Of a DNA stretch of 64,000 nt, positions 54,361 through 64,000 are shown one piece after another. The DNA lies in the NCBI RefSeq assembly GCF_004843545.1, contig NZ_CP039457.1, forward strand, positions 1,826,501-1,890,500, given 5' to 3'. Source of the stretch: Streptococcus pasteurianus. Lineage in GTDB: Bacteria > Bacillota > Bacilli > Lactobacillales > Streptococcaceae. Below the pieces are notes generated by a model. The model was not told the DNA's origin and did no database searches. It worked only from the letters and a program-made list of their open reading frames with translations. The position numbers were made by a program, and so were the translations under genes. Positions within the stretch are counted from its first letter, which is position 1. Each line of letters starts with the position of its first letter.

Positions 54361-55632
54361 CTATAGTTCTAAAGATAAATCTAAATCTTCAATTTCTTCA
54401 GATTCTTCTTTTAAACATTGGTTTTCGTAAGCTTTAAAGAACGGAAACCAAATTAATGAGTTAATTACTACAACCAATACAAATAAGACTAAACTTTGAA
54501 TTTCAGGGCATACTAACCAAGTAGCAATTGGTAGGGGCATTTGATATAAAGTGAATAATTGAGATGGGATTGACACTAAACCAGCCCTTAATACACAGTA
54601 CACGATAATAGGGATGATTAACGCATTTAGTAAAAATGGGATAATTAAGGTGAAGTTCCAAGCAATTGGAGCACCAAAAATGACTGGTTCATTAATATTA
54701 AAAATTGATGGAACAATTGTCGCTTTACCCACAGAACTTAGTCTTTTTGATTTAGATTTTAACATCATGAGCACCAATGGTAATGTACCACCTTGCCCTC
54801 CAATAAATACCCACCCACAATAAATGACTTCAAATGTCGTAATATTGGTAGCAGGCAAGCCAGCAGCAACAGCTTCTGCATTTGCTGCGATAGCCCCTAA
54901 ACAAATAGTAAATGTAATCGGAGTGATAATCCAACTTGAAATACCAAATGAATATAGTAGTACTGGTAAGAAACAAACCAATACAAATCCAGGTAATGTT
55001 TGAGCTATTTCAACAATTGGGTTGAACAACGTAAGAATTATCGCAAAAAAATCGAAGTTTAATGCATAAACTAAAATATAACCAACAATTAGAATGATTG
55101 AAATAGGAATCATATTATCAAACCATTGCTGTACAAAATCAGGAATCGGGCTATTTTTACCAAACAATGAGAATTTAACAGAAATACTCATGATAACTGA
55201 AGAAACAACACCAGAGAATAATGCAACTAACATACCTGCTGCACCAAATCTGGAAAAATCAAATAATGCGCCAGTATCTGTGAACTCGGGACGAATTAAC
55301 ATCATGAATAAACAAAGTGAACTAAAACCAGCTAAGATCTTCTTTTTGTCGAGCTTTTTCTTCTCCATAATTTGGTATGGTAATAAGAATGCTACGAATA
55401 GTGAAAACAGCCCAAATGAAAATTGATTAATTGGATTTAAATCAGGTAATGCAGGAATGAAGTTTCTAAATAAAGATACTACTGAAATCAAGGAACCAAC
55501 AAAAATCATTGGAAGTGATAACATAATTGCATTTTGAATTGATTGAATCCAAATATTTTTGCTAACCTTATTAACCCTTGGCGTTAAGCTACTGTTTAGC
55601 CAAGATATAAACTTATTCATCATAGTTTTCAC
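54361..55632 (-). CDS. PTS cellobiose-type EIIC permease
   Basis: 423-aa membrane component with about ten TM helices. Start NKVSKNIWIQSIQNAIMLSLPMIFVGSL and the GGQGGTLPLVLMMLKSKSKR block with FNINEPVIFGAPIAWN (about 315-330) are typical of lactose/cellobiose-family EIIC (CelB). It overlaps the EIIB gene by 4 bp. Downstream neighbour EIIA is now 1.6 kb away across the IS110 element. Confidence 0.92.
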   Translation of the reverse strand: MKTMMNKFISWLNSSLTPRVNKVSKNIWIQSIQNAIMLSLPMIFVGSLISVVSLFRNFIPALPDLNPINQFSFGLFSLFVAFLLPYQIMEKKKLDKKKILAGFSSLCLFMMLIRPEFTDTGALFDFSRFGAAGMLVALFSGVVSSVIMSISVKFSLFGKNSPIPDFVQQWFDNMIPISIILIVGYILVYALNFDFFAIILTLFNPIVEIAQTLPGFVLVCFLPVLLYSFGISSWIITPITFTICLGAIAANAEAVAAGLPATNITTFEVIYCGWVFIGGQGGTLPLVLMMLKSKSKRLSSVGKATIVPSIFNINEPVIFGAPIAWNFTLIIPFLLNALIIPIIVYCVLRAGLVSIPSQLFTLYQMPLPIATWLVCPEIQSLVLFVLVVVINSLIWFPFFKAYENQCLKEESEEIEDLDLSLEL

Positions 55633-55955
55633 TTCCCTCTAGATGCTTTATATAATTGAATGGTTTCCGCTAATGCTCTTTTACCATCCAATACGCCATA
55701 TGCTTTTTGTGAAATACAAGCAACCGGTATCCCATAAACTGCTGCTTTAGCTTTTAATTCCTCTTCTAAATATCTGATATGTGGACCTAACATGATAACA
55801 TCAACTTTGTCCATATACGCAGGAATTTCCGAATCGCTAACCGCATGAATATCAGCGTTTACGTTGTTTTCTATGGCAGCTTTTCTCATACTACTTGCCA
55901 TGAATCCCGAACTAGCTCCAGACCCACAAGCAAGCAAAACCTTTAATTCTTTCAT
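55629..55955 (-). CDS. PTS lactose/cellobiose-type EIIB component
   Basis: 108-aa cytoplasmic phosphocarrier. Phosphorylated Cys10 in VLLACGSGASSGFMA, and MLGPHIRYLEEELKA in the second half. First gene of the PTS operon, divergent from the PRD regulator. SD GAGGAGAAAC precedes the ATG. Confidence 0.92.
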   Translation of the reverse strand: MKELKVLLACGSGASSGFMASSMRKAAIENNVNADIHAVSDSEIPAYMDKVDVIMLGPHIRYLEEELKAKAAVYGIPVACISQKAYGVLDGKRALAETIQLYKASRGK

Positions 55956-56059
55956 ACTGTTTCTCCTCGTAAAATTATTATAATCTCGGATTTTTTGTGC
56001 ACGTTTACCGATGACATCTATACTATCCCATATAATAAAAATATCTTCAAATTATTGTT

Positions 56060-56114
56060 TTCACCATAGTGGTGAAGCAAAATAAATACAGCATCTTTCA
56101 CCATATAAGTGAAA
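56060..56114. promoter_or_regulatory. Two TTTCACCATA-type inverted repeats, candidate PRD-regulator operators
   Basis: TTCACCA-TAG-TGGTGAA (56060-56076) and TTTCACCATATAAGTGAAA (56096-56114) lie about 37 bp apart between the divergent EIIB and regulator genes, sharing TTCACCATA. Likely binding sites of the PRD regulator. Confidence 0.6.
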
Positions 56115-56189
56115 TTCTATATCCTCTATTCTATCAAGTGATATGTTATACTTATGTTAATAAAATTTAGCAGTTAGGAGGATAATGCG

Positions 56190-58100
56190 ATGAAAGAAAT
56201 TAACCGTAAAATCATTGCGTTTTTAAAACAAAGAAATGATTGGACTACTAGCAAAGATTTATCTAATGAATTTCAATTATCCACCCGTACAATTAAAAAA
56301 TATATATCAGAAATTAATGACGAAGCCAATTATTTAATAGATTCTTCACGGCAAGGTTATCGAATCAATATTCAAACTTTAGAATTAGTGAAAGAAAATT
56401 TAACCCAAAATAATACCATTCCACAAACACCAGAAGAACGTTTTAACTATATTTTGACGTCACTATTAATCGAGAAACGTTCACAAAACCAAACTAATAT
56501 ATATGATTTCATGGACAAACTATATATAAGCGAATCAACTTTTAAAGCTGATTGTCAAAAAATTAATACAATCTGTAAACAATATCATTGCTCATTGCAA
56601 ATTGCTAAGGAGATTGTATGGATCGAGGGGAGCGAGAAAAATAAAAGGAAATTTTTAAACTCATATATCATTAAAGAATCACAAAATTACTTTGGTTGTG
56701 GATCGTTTCTAAATACTATATTCCCAGATCTTGATTTCACACTCATTCAACAAACAATTCAATCTACATTTGAAGAACATCAATATTTTATCAATGATTT
56801 TTCACTTTCCAATCTTGTACGTCATGTTGCAATCACCATTAAACGTATTCAAAATGGTTGCGTTGAAAAACATAGTGATCAACAAATTAGCAATAGTTCA
56901 CATGAATATATTATCGCTCAAGATTTATCTGCTAAATTTGAAAAATATTTTAATATCACCTTCACAAATACTGAAATAGGTGAATTAGCATTGTTAATCA
57001 TATGTCGAGGAATTTCTATTAATAGCACTAAATCAACAAAAAGTGAGGTTGCATCCTTTGTAGGTGATGATTTAATTAACTTTGTAACTCAACTAAGTCT
57101 CAATATTAAAAGATTATTCGCTATTGATTTAGATACACCAGAATTCATTGATCGATTCGCTATTCATTTACATAATTTATTAATTAGAAATGATAATAAT
57201 TTATTAAATAGTAATCCTTTAAAACATAAAATTAAAGTTCAATGTCCATTTATTTATGAAGTGGCTGTATATATAACTAACAAATTAAAAAAACATTATG
57301 ATATTGATTTAAACGATGATGAAATTACATATATTACTTTTCACATTGGTGGCATTTTAGAATTACAAAAGTCACTACAATCTAAGCTATCAACCATCTT
57401 ATTAATTCCTGAATATTATAACCTAAAGAACTCCCTAAGCACTAAAATACAAAACCAATTCCAGGGTGATCTCGTTATTTTAGAAATTTATACATCAATT
57501 GATGATTATTTATCTTATGCACCTCATCATGATTTATTATTATCATCATATTCAATTGAACATTATATTGATGTTCCTAGCTTATATATCACACCATTTT
57601 TAACTCAAAATGATACTAATGAAATAAGAAATATCATCAATTTTGTTAAAGAAAAGAAAAAGAAAACTAGCTATATCAAGAACATTTTTAAAAAAGAATT
57701 CTTTTCTACTGATAAGATTTATTCTAATCCTATCGAAGCAATAGAAGATATATGTGATATCTTATATAAACACGAATATACAACAGCAACATATACCAGC
57801 GAAGTGAAAGAACGAGAAAAATTATCATCGACTGCATTTGGTAATTTTGCAATTCCTCATTCGTTGCACAATAATTGTTTAAATACCACAATTTATGTAC
57901 ATATTCAAGAAAAACCTATTAAATGGGATGAGCAATATGTGAATGTTGTATTCCTTCTATCTATTTCAAATGATGATAGAACTAGATTTAGAGAAATATT
58001 TGAACATATTACTGATACTATCAATTCAAAAGACAACTTAGCTAAAATAAAAAAATCTAAAACGTATGATGAATTCGTTGAAATATTTATTAATGCATAA
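56190..58100 (+). CDS. PRD-domain transcriptional activator with EIIA domain (LicR/MtlR type)
   Basis: 636 aa. N-terminal HTH (MKEINRKIIAFLKQRNDWTTSKDLSNEFQLSTRTIKKYI, 1-40) and a second helical HTH region, two PTS regulation domains (about 165-275 and 285-395, the second with ITYITFHIGG), an EIIB-like part (about 398-480) and a C-terminal EIIA-Fru-like domain (about 500-636) with His557 in FAIPHSLHN. It would sense both operon-specific and general PTS phosphorylation and activate the divergent EIIB-EIIC-EIIA-GH1 genes. SD AGGAGGATA. DNA-binding rather than RNA antiterminator type. Confidence 0.9.
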   Translation: MKEINRKIIAFLKQRNDWTTSKDLSNEFQLSTRTIKKYISEINDEANYLIDSSRQGYRINIQTLELVKENLTQNNTIPQTPEERFNYILTSLLIEKRSQNQTNIYDFMDKLYISESTFKADCQKINTICKQYHCSLQIAKEIVWIEGSEKNKRKFLNSYIIKESQNYFGCGSFLNTIFPDLDFTLIQQTIQSTFEEHQYFINDFSLSNLVRHVAITIKRIQNGCVEKHSDQQISNSSHEYIIAQDLSAKFEKYFNITFTNTEIGELALLIICRGISINSTKSTKSEVASFVGDDLINFVTQLSLNIKRLFAIDLDTPEFIDRFAIHLHNLLIRNDNNLLNSNPLKHKIKVQCPFIYEVAVYITNKLKKHYDIDLNDDEITYITFHIGGILELQKSLQSKLSTILLIPEYYNLKNSLSTKIQNQFQGDLVILEIYTSIDDYLSYAPHHDLLLSSYSIEHYIDVPSLYITPFLTQNDTNEIRNIINFVKEKKKKTSYIKNIFKKEFFSTDKIYSNPIEAIEDICDILYKHEYTTATYTSEVKEREKLSSTAFGNFAIPHSLHNNCLNTTIYVHIQEKPIKWDEQYVNVVFLLSISNDDRTRFREIFEHITDTINSKDNLAKIKKSKTYDEFVEIFINA

Positions 58101-58229
58101 ATACAACGTCTTAGATTAATATGGTTCTATAAATCAATTAAGCCGTTTAAATAAATATCTAGCAATATAACCTCATAGTATCAAAATGTCAGCATAGTCT
58201 ACTATTTCCCATAAAAATAGCAATTCATG

Positions 58230-58266
58230 AAAAAACTGCATTGTTATATAACAAATGCAGTTTTTG
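58230..58266. terminator. Bidirectional terminator between regulator and serine hydrolase
   Basis: AAAAACTGCATT / AAATGCAGTTTTT stem between convergent genes. Confidence 0.8.
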
Positions 58267-58287
58267 GTTTTCTATTCTTAACATCCT

Positions 58288-59208
58288 TTAATCATTTCGT
58301 TGAATCCATCGTGAAATTCTCTGACGTTCCTCAATCCACAGAGGTCTATCATCATAAGCATATGTACGATTAGTCAGAAAAATAGCAGCCTTTTGCTCCT
58401 TACGATTGATTGCCACATAAGTGCCTGTGTAACCAGTATGGTCAAGCCAATCGCCCTCTTTATTCCATGCCAGCGAACGTTCTTTATTCGCTTGACTGAA
58501 ATTTTGCCAAATATCACTCGCAAAATCATCTGTTAGATAATGCTGACAAAACTTTTCTAAATCCTGCAGGTTTGAAAATAACCCTGCTGAACCAGAATGA
58601 ATGCCAAGAACTTTGGCTTTTGGATCATGAACAACTCCATCACCGATGCCAGCAACCGTAGGCACCGCCTTTTTTACTGGACCAAAACCAGTATTTGTCA
58701 TGCCAAAAGGCTGAAAGACTTCATCTTTAAAAATCACATCAAGTGACTTGCCATAAATCTCTTCCAGCATAAAGCCAAGCAAAAGAAAATTGATGTCTGT
58801 GTAAAGAAAAACTTTCCTTCCCTCCACAGCAATGTGATTAATGGCTTCTTTCAACTCAGCTGCATTCAGATTATCACGATTAGGGATAAAAGGATTTATC
58901 CCACTACTATGTGTTAAAAGTTGTCGTAAGGTTACAGATGACTCGTGAAAATCAGGATAATACCGCACCAAAGGCGCATCCAACTCTAATCTTCCTTGAT
59001 ATAAAAGAGAAGTGATAACTGTTCCAACGCCAACTACCTTGGAAACGGATGCCAAATCGTAAATCAAACCAGATTTTATAGGAGTGACACCGTCAATCGT
59101 ACCAATATAATGTTCTGACCATTGACCATCTTTAAAAAGAGCTAAACTAGCTCCATGATAAATATTACGATTGATTTGATTATTAATAATTTCTAGCAAA
59201 TCTATCAT
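58288..59208 (-). CDS. Beta-lactamase-fold serine hydrolase
   Basis: 306-aa protein of the class C beta-lactamase / PBP4-prime-like esterase family. SVSK (S-x-x-K, in DLASVSKVVGVG, about 52-63), YTDIN (YxN-like, about 141-145) and HTGYTG (KTG equivalent) are present. No signal peptide, so a cytoplasmic esterase or amidohydrolase is likelier than a penicillin target. The start is taken as the ATG overlapping the cppA stop (ATGA, 59205-59208); an in-frame ATG at 59220 would add four residues. Co-transcribed with cppA. Confidence 0.82.
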   Translation of the reverse strand: MIDLLEIINNQINRNIYHGASLALFKDGQWSEHYIGTIDGVTPIKSGLIYDLASVSKVVGVGTVITSLLYQGRLELDAPLVRYYPDFHESSVTLRQLLTHSSGINPFIPNRDNLNAAELKEAINHIAVEGRKVFLYTDINFLLLGFMLEEIYGKSLDVIFKDEVFQPFGMTNTGFGPVKKAVPTVAGIGDGVVHDPKAKVLGIHSGSAGLFSNLQDLEKFCQHYLTDDFASDIWQNFSQANKERSLAWNKEGDWLDHTGYTGTYVAINRKEQKAAIFLTNRTYAYDDRPLWIEERQRISRWIQRND

Positions 59209-59951
59209 TTGATAAACCAAATTTCAATATTACTAGGGTCAGAAAGTACTAAGACACTCGCTTTTTTATCCAAATAAACAGTTTGCCCTTTATCTTCTAA
59301 AAAGCTAGCCAAGGCTTTCAAATCATAATTGTCAGGAACTTGACATTCTAAAATTTCCACATCCCAAGTTTCAAGCGGGTCAACGGCTAAATCTGCACCT
59401 TGCGCTTGCACAAATTGGATATCAAGCGGAAATTGTCCTTCAAAAACATCATCGTAAAAGGCACGCGCAGCTGCTTCATCAGCCACGTTAAGTGTCATAC
59501 TTTCGAAGCTAAAATCAGAAACTTCTTTTAACTCATCATTTTTAGGGAAATTGACACTATCGATTTCAGTTAATTGTTGAATATCATCTTCAGAATGTAA
59601 AAGAAAAAGGTCACCTTCTGGTGATAACGTTTCAAAGGCATATCCATTTTTACCTTTAAAGAGACGCTCAACAGCAACACTATTTCCTAAGATAGCTGTC
59701 ACTTCATCGGCATTCGGAATTTTAACAACAATCTTATTAAGTTTTTTTGTTCCCTCAACAGCATGTGTATAGGGCGATGGTGATTCCTCAATAACAAAAC
59801 TAGCTTTTTTTTGTTTGGTTGAAAACTCAGCAATCGCATTTTCTTCGTTAACTAGTTTAAAACCTAATTTTTTATAAAACTCAATGTTGTGATCACGATT
59901 ATTGATTCGCAAAACGGGATGCCTAAACGTAACTTCGTCAAATAAAGTCAT
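59205..59951 (-). CDS. cppA: CppA-family protein (VOC fold)
   Basis: About 248 aa, N- and C-terminal CppA domains. FRHPVLRINNRDHNIEFYKKLGFKLVNEENAIAEF shows the glyoxalase/VOC fold, repeated in the second half (MTLNVADEAAARAFYDDVF). CppA was named for degradation of complement C3, but the fold is that of metal-dependent VOC enzymes. No signal peptide. An ATG at 59975 exists, but TGAGGAGACAGTT places the SD correctly for the ATG at 59951 (MTLFDEV). Confidence 0.88.
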   Translation of the reverse strand: MTLFDEVTFRHPVLRINNRDHNIEFYKKLGFKLVNEENAIAEFSTKQKKASFVIEESPSPYTHAVEGTKKLNKIVVKIPNADEVTAILGNSVAVERLFKGKNGYAFETLSPEGDLFLLHSEDDIQQLTEIDSVNFPKNDELKEVSDFSFESMTLNVADEAAARAFYDDVFEGQFPLDIQFVQAQGADLAVDPLETWDVEILECQVPDNYDLKALASFLEDKGQTVYLDKKASVLVLSDPSNIEIWFIK

Positions 59952-60025
59952 AACTGTCTCCTCACAATGTTTCATTTATTAAATTTTCAATACAGTTCCT
60001 ACAAAATAAGGACTAGGTCTTTTCT

Positions 60026-60054
60026 ATTTTAGAAAAAATTATTTAGTTTGACAA
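60026..60054 (-). promoter_or_regulatory. Promoter of cppA and the serine hydrolase
   Basis: On the minus strand TTGTCA (60049-60054), 17 bp and TAAAAT (60026-60031). Upstream of it ATACAGTGAT occurs twice (60110-60119 and 60130-60139). Confidence 0.7.
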
Positions 60055-60227
60055 GAAATTATGCGTTTTTTAGAAATTTTTGTATAAAAAGTACCCAACT
60101 GCTTTATTTATACAGTGATAATTAACAAGATACAGTGATTTGAAGTTCAATAGATTCAGGGGAAAATTGTTGAGGATTACCTCAAAAACATAAGAATAGT
60201 GATGAGATATTTTATTAGTGTCAATCA

Positions 60228-60257
60228 AAAATAAAAAAGGAAACCCGAAGGTTTCCT
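60228..60257 (-). terminator. Terminator of the aquaglyceroporin gene
   Basis: AGGAAACC-CGAA-GGTTTCCT stem followed on the minus strand by TTTTTTATTTTT. Confidence 0.9.
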
Positions 60258-60270
60258 ATATGTCTCATTA

Positions 60271-61116
60271 TTATAGGTACAAGAGTTTGAATAAGGCTAC
60301 TGCTGCAATACCTGCAAGAATTGGAGCGATAACTGGTACCCATGAATACCACCATTTAGAATCGCCTTTGTGTTCACCAAGAACTGATTTAGGAAGCAAA
60401 GCATGAACGATACGTGGACCAAGATCACGTGCAGGGTTAAGACCAGGACCAGTAGGACCACCAAGTGATGCAACAAGTGTCATTACAAGGAAACCAAGTC
60501 CTAAGTGAGCAACAGCAAGTGAACCTGTTGTGTAAGGTGCAACTTGGCTTGCTGCTGTAGTAGCATCATAACCGTAGTTAGTCAATTTTGCAACTAATTC
60601 TGCACCGAAGTAGTTTTTAGTAAGTGCCATAGCACCGAAGAAAAGTACGAATGAACCTAAGAACTCATTCAAGAAACCGTTAATCCAAGCGGCTTTGTGA
60701 CTTTCTTTTGTGCCGTCGTCAACAGCTGAAATAGTTGAGAATGAACCAAGGATAGCATTTGGATTTTCAGTTTTAAGGTAGTATGGCTTGTGTGTCATAA
60801 CGACAAGCAATTGACCAAACATTGCACCAAGTAATTGAGCAGTGATGTACTGTGGAACGTGTGACCAGTCAAACAAACCTGAAACTGCAAGTGCAAGTGT
60901 GAAGGCTGGATTAATGTGGTTACCTGAAACGTTACCAAACATGAGTGCAGGAATCATAACACCAAAACCATACCCAAGTGCGATGATAACCCACCCAGAG
61001 TTATTCCCTTTTGTCCCCTTAAGTTCCACATTAGCAACTGCACCATTACCAAGAATGATGAGTAAAGCTGTCCCGATAAATTCTGTGATATATTTCACAG
61101 TCCATGTAACATCCAT
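60271..61116 (-). CDS. gla: Aquaglyceroporin (glycerol facilitator-like)
   Basis: 281-aa MIP-family channel, six TM helices plus two half-helices. First NPA motif in GNHINPAFTLALAV (about 66-79), second in GPGLNPARDLGPR (about 226-238), where the Asp after the Arg marks a glycerol-type channel. Large extracellular loop between helices (about 125-140). Divergent from pepX, the same arrangement as lactococcal gla/pepX. SD GGAGGAAAC. Confidence 0.9.
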   Translation of the reverse strand: MDVTWTVKYITEFIGTALLIILGNGAVANVELKGTKGNNSGWVIIALGYGFGVMIPALMFGNVSGNHINPAFTLALAVSGLFDWSHVPQYITAQLLGAMFGQLLVVMTHKPYYLKTENPNAILGSFSTISAVDDGTKESHKAAWINGFLNEFLGSFVLFFGAMALTKNYFGAELVAKLTNYGYDATTAASQVAPYTTGSLAVAHLGLGFLVMTLVASLGGPTGPGLNPARDLGPRIVHALLPKSVLGEHKGDSKWWYSWVPVIAPILAGIAAVALFKLLYL

Positions 61117-61146
61117 GTTTTTTTGTTTCCTCCGAGAAAATATAGT

Positions 61147-61188
61147 TTAGACATTTAACATTCTATCAAGTATAATAAATAATGTAAA
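61147..61188. promoter_or_regulatory. Overlapping divergent promoters of gla and pepX
   Basis: Minus strand: TTTACA (61183-61188), 17 bp, TAGAAT (61160-61165) for gla. Plus strand: TTAGAC (61147-61152), 18 bp, TATAAT (61171-61176) for pepX. The two overlap, so polymerase binding should be mutually exclusive. A loose cre-like box (61205-61218) lies on the pepX side. Confidence 0.6.
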
Positions 61189-61235
61189 GGTTATCCGTAA
61201 AATTAAAACGTTTACTTTTTAGAAGGGAAAGTTTC

Positions 61236-63527
61236 ATGAAATATAATCAATTCTCTTTCATTCCAAGACCTATCGCTATTGCAGAGCAAGAGTTGCAAGC
61301 CTTAGGATTTGATATTACCCACCAACAAGCTGATAAAAAAGCTCTGGAAAATTTCTGCCGTAAGATTTTCTTTAATTACAAAGATACGGACTACCCACTT
61401 CGTCATTTAATCGCTGATTTTGAGACAGATTTATTAACATTTTTTAATTCTGAACGTCCATTAACAGCGGATATTTTTTACACTATTTCACTACAACTTC
61501 TCGGATTTATTCCGCATGTTGACTTTACAAATACAACTGACTTTTTAGAAAAAATTGCCTTTCCGATTAATTATCAAAAAGGACACATCCTTGAGGCGCT
61601 TTATCATTTGCTAGCTAGTCGCCAAAAATCAGGTATGACCTTGCTTGATGATTTAATTAGTAAGGGGCTTATTCCAGTAGATAATGATTATCATTTTTTC
61701 AATGGCAAATCACTAGCAACGTTTGATACAACTGATTTGATTCGTGAAGTTGTTTATGTGCAATCACCGCTTGATACTGACCAAGACGGACAACTCGATT
61801 TGATTAAGGTCAATATTATTCGCCCTAAAACAAGCCACCAATTGCCAACCATGATGACAGCTAGTCCTTATCACCAAGGAACAAATGTCGTTGCTAACGA
61901 TAAAAAACTTTACAAAATGGAAGGTGATTTAGCTGTAAAACCAGCACGAACAATCAACGTTGAAACACGTGACTTTGAACCGTTAGCTGCTCCTGATGTT
62001 GACCTTCCTATCGGAGAAAGTGAAGAACGTTTCAATTTTATTGACCCCTACACGCTCAATGATTATTTCCTTGCACGTGGTTTCGCAAGTATCTACGTTT
62101 CTGGGGTTGGAACTGCAGGCTCTGACGGTTTTATGACCAGCGGAGATTATGCGCAAGTGGAAAGTTTTAAAGCAGTCATTGATTGGTTAAATGGCAAAGC
62201 AATCGCCTTTTCTAGCCACCGTCGTGACCAAAAAGTTGTTGCTGATTGGGCGAGTGGACTGGTTTGTACCACTGGAAAATCTTATCTTGGAACCATGTCA
62301 ACCGCTCTAGCAACGACAGGTGTTGAGGGGCTGAAAGTTATCATCGCTGAATCAGCTATTTCATCTTGGTATGATTATTATCGTGAAAATGGGTTGGTTT
62401 GCAGCCCTGGTGGCTATCCTGGTGAGGACCTTGATGTGCTGACCGAATTGACTTACTCACGTAATTTGCTGGCTGGCGATTATTTACGCAATAATACACA
62501 TTACCAAGAACTCCTTGACGAGCAATCTGCACAGCTCGACCGTGCTTCTGGTGATTACAATCAATTTTGGCATGACCGTAATTATCTGCCACACGCTGAC
62601 AAGGTTAAAGCAACCTGCGTATTCACTCACGGGCTCCAAGACTGGAATGTCAAGCCACGTCACATCTTCAATATTTTCAATGCCCTTCCAGATACTGTCG
62701 AAAAACACGCTTTTCTTCACCACGGTGAGCATGTTTACATGCACAACTGGCAATCCATTGATTTCCGTGAAAGCATGAACACTTTACTTTCTGAAAAAAT
62801 GCTTGGACAAGATAATCATTTCGTTTTGCCAACACTTATCTGGCAAGATAATAGCCAAGAACAAGCTTGGACAAGCTTAGCTGAATTTGGCAGTAACAAT
62901 CAATCAACTTTAGCCCTTGGTACAGACCAAAAAATCATTGACAATCATTACGCCAAAGCTGAATTTGAACGTTATAGCAAGAATTTCAGAACTTTCAAGA
63001 GTGAGTTATTTACTGGAAAAGCAAATGCCATTTGCCTCGATTTACCGATTGAACACGATTACCATATCAATGGGCAAATCACTCTACACCTAACCGTCAA
63101 ATCTAGTGAAAATAAAGGAATTCTGTCTGCCCAAGTCTTAGACTATGGCGAAAAGAAACGTTTTAAAGATGTTCCTTATGTACTTGATTTATACGCTATT
63201 GATAATGGACGCAATTTCTCACGTGAAGCTCTCAAAGAATTGCCATTTACCAAAACCAGAGAACGTGTCATCACAAAAGGTGTTCTAAATCTTCAAAATC
63301 GTACAGATTTGTTAACAATTGAAGATATCCCTGCCAATGAATGGATGACCATTGATTTCACCCTTCAACCAAGCATCTACAAATTGGAAAAAGGCGACAC
63401 TCTCCGCGTACTTCTCTACACAACAGACTTTGAGCACACTATCCGTGACAATAGCAATTACATTTTGACAGTTGATTTAGACAAATCAAATTTGGAGATT
63501 CCTATAGAGAATAACGTGGGTCTTTGA
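61236..63527 (+). CDS. pepX: Xaa-Pro dipeptidyl-peptidase
   Basis: 763-aa family S15 serine peptidase releasing X-Pro dipeptides from peptides, important for casein use. N-terminal dimerisation domain (about 1-150), alpha/beta-hydrolase core with catalytic Ser in [15 protein letters not shown] (about 347-361), catalytic Asp in [10 protein letters not shown] and His in [10 protein letters not shown]-terminal jelly-roll (about 510-763). Cytoplasmic, no signal peptide. Length matches streptococcal PepX (about 760). Confidence 0.96.
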   Translation: MKYNQFSFIPRPIAIAEQELQALGFDITHQQADKKALENFCRKIFFNYKDTDYPLRHLIADFETDLLTFFNSERPLTADIFYTISLQLLGFIPHVDFTNTTDFLEKIAFPINYQKGHILEALYHLLASRQKSGMTLLDDLISKGLIPVDNDYHFFNGKSLATFDTTDLIREVVYVQSPLDTDQDGQLDLIKVNIIRPKTSHQLPTMMTASPYHQGTNVVANDKKLYKMEGDLAVKPARTINVETRDFEPLAAPDVDLPIGESEERFNFIDPYTLNDYFLARGFASIYVSGVGTAGSDGFMTSGDYAQVESFKAVIDWLNGKAIAFSSHRRDQKVVADWASGLVCTTGKSYLGTMSTALATTGVEGLKVIIAESAISSWYDYYRENGLVCSPGGYPGEDLDVLTELTYSRNLLAGDYLRNNTHYQELLDEQSAQLDRASGDYNQFWHDRNYLPHADKVKATCVFTHGLQDWNVKPRHIFNIFNALPDTVEKHAFLHHGEHVYMHNWQSIDFRESMNTLLSEKMLGQDNHFVLPTLIWQDNSQEQAWTSLAEFGSNNQSTLALGTDQKIIDNHYAKAEFERYSKNFRTFKSELFTGKANAICLDLPIEHDYHINGQITLHLTVKSSENKGILSAQVLDYGEKKRFKDVPYVLDLYAIDNGRNFSREALKELPFTKTRERVITKGVLNLQNRTDLLTIEDIPANEWMTIDFTLQPSIYKLEKGDTLRVLLYTTDFEHTIRDNSNYILTVDLDKSNLEIPIENNVGL

Positions 63528-63648
63528 CACATAAGCATCCTCCTATCATTCTCAGAAGAAAAAATCCTTTCTAATCTATCACATAAGTTTACAAATTTTA
63601 ATAAGAACCCTGCTTACTTTGAAAAATCAAAGAATATCATCTCATACA

Positions 63649-63691
63649 AAAACCTCCTCTATGTCTTATGAACAAGAGGAGGTTTTTGTGT
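63649..63691 (+). terminator. Terminator of pepX
   Basis: AAAACCTCCTCT / AGAGGAGGTTTTT 12-bp stem; T-rich on the 3' side. Confidence 0.85.
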
Positions 63692-63848
63692 TTTTATACT
63701 CAACGAAAATCAAAATTAGACTAGGTGACGTAGATTCAGATAGAACTCCGTTATTTTATAATTTGGAATAATAAGCTAAAAACTTCCGTTGAAGATTTTC
63801 ACACCTCAAATCAAGTCACAAACGTCTGAGTTTAATTTTCAAAGAGGG
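63692..63848. other. Intergenic stretch before the sensor kinase
   Basis: Contains TATACTCAACGAAAATCAAA, which resembles the start of a short repeat scattered in streptococcal genomes, and TTCCGTTGAAGATTTTC, which partly mirrors it about 90 bp further on. No gene seen. Confidence 0.35.
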
Positions 63849-64000
63849 TTACTTATAAAAGGTCACAGTCATTTTAGTTCCTAATCCTAGCTGACTTTCC
63901 ACCTTAATATCAGCATGATGTTGATTGACTGCGTGCTTAACAATGGAGAGCCCCAAACCAGTGCCACCCAACTTCTTCGAGCGACTCTTATCAACTCGAT
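63849..64000 (-). CDS. Sensor histidine kinase, C-terminal part (runs off the window)
   Basis: Only the last 49 codons are present: [38 protein letters not shown] and an end [18 protein letters not shown] is the G2 box of the ATPase domain, and RVDKSRS precedes it as in PhoR-like kinases. The partner regulator should lie beyond position 64000. Confidence 0.85.
   Translation of the reverse strand, partial: RVDKSRSKKLGGTGLGLSIVKHAVNQHHADIKVESQLGLGTKMTVTFYK

Overview
The window is a low-GC Firmicutes chromosome segment, almost certainly from the genus Streptococcus. The gene sets and orders recD2-lepB-rnhC / zapA-cvpA-mutS2, dinB / pflB, and cppA with a gla-type aquaporin beside pepX are streptococcal. 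De novo NAD genes, an OFA transporter and rumen/gut-style sugar loci make the bovis/equinus (S. gallolyticus-like) complex my best guess; the species is an inference.

Layout: (1) 1-464, minus strand: three tiny tandem ORFs behind a perfect-consensus promoter. They share an (A/G)RYK(N/D)GD core and do not look like any family I can name. (2) 525-3914: mutY without Fe-S cysteines, then an AbiH-type phage-defence gene bounded by a 40-bp duplication of the mutY 3' end, then a decayed GFA-family gene. (3) 4.2-8.7 kb: an OFA-family transporter divergent from a flavoprotein pair (an FMN reductase and a three-domain putative flavinylated reductase), with cre-like boxes over both -35 elements. (4) 8.9-11.1 kb: yjdF with its RNA motif, a small exported protein, and a DUF421/DUF3290 pair. 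(5) 11.2-17.5 kb: a GH78-like / GPH / MFS / ROK sugar operon with an AraC-type regulator. (6) 17.6-19.4 kb: a graveyard of IS1182 and conjugative-element remnants.

(7) 19.4-31.5 kb: a nine-gene L-fucose / fucosyl-oligosaccharide operon (fucK, fucI, fucA, ABC importer, GH29, GH36, ROK) with a divergent DeoR-type regulator. It resembles the pneumococcal type-2 fucose locus but has no GH98, FucU or ATPase gene. (8) 31.5-33.3 kb: more debris (an AAA+ pseudogene and an IS1182 end whose solo copy lies at 3.9 kb). (9) 33.3-47.3 kb: trxA, a PAP2 phosphatase, divergent nadBC/nadA with twin operator-like boxes, then the conserved mutS2-cvpA-zapA / rnhC-lepB-recD2 block, a membrane protein and dinB.

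(10) 47.5-50.3 kb: pflB and a GNAT protein, then an IS30 relic. (11) 50.9-58.1 kb: a beta-glucoside PTS operon (EIIB, EIIC, EIIA, GH1) split by a frameshifted IS110-family element, with a divergent PRD regulator. The GH1 enzyme has Gln at the usual acid/base Glu. (12) 58.3-64 kb: a serine hydrolase, cppA, an aquaglyceroporin, pepX and the 3' end of a sensor kinase.

I saw no rRNA, tRNA or CRISPR array. Family names come from recognising motifs by eye; no database search was possible.
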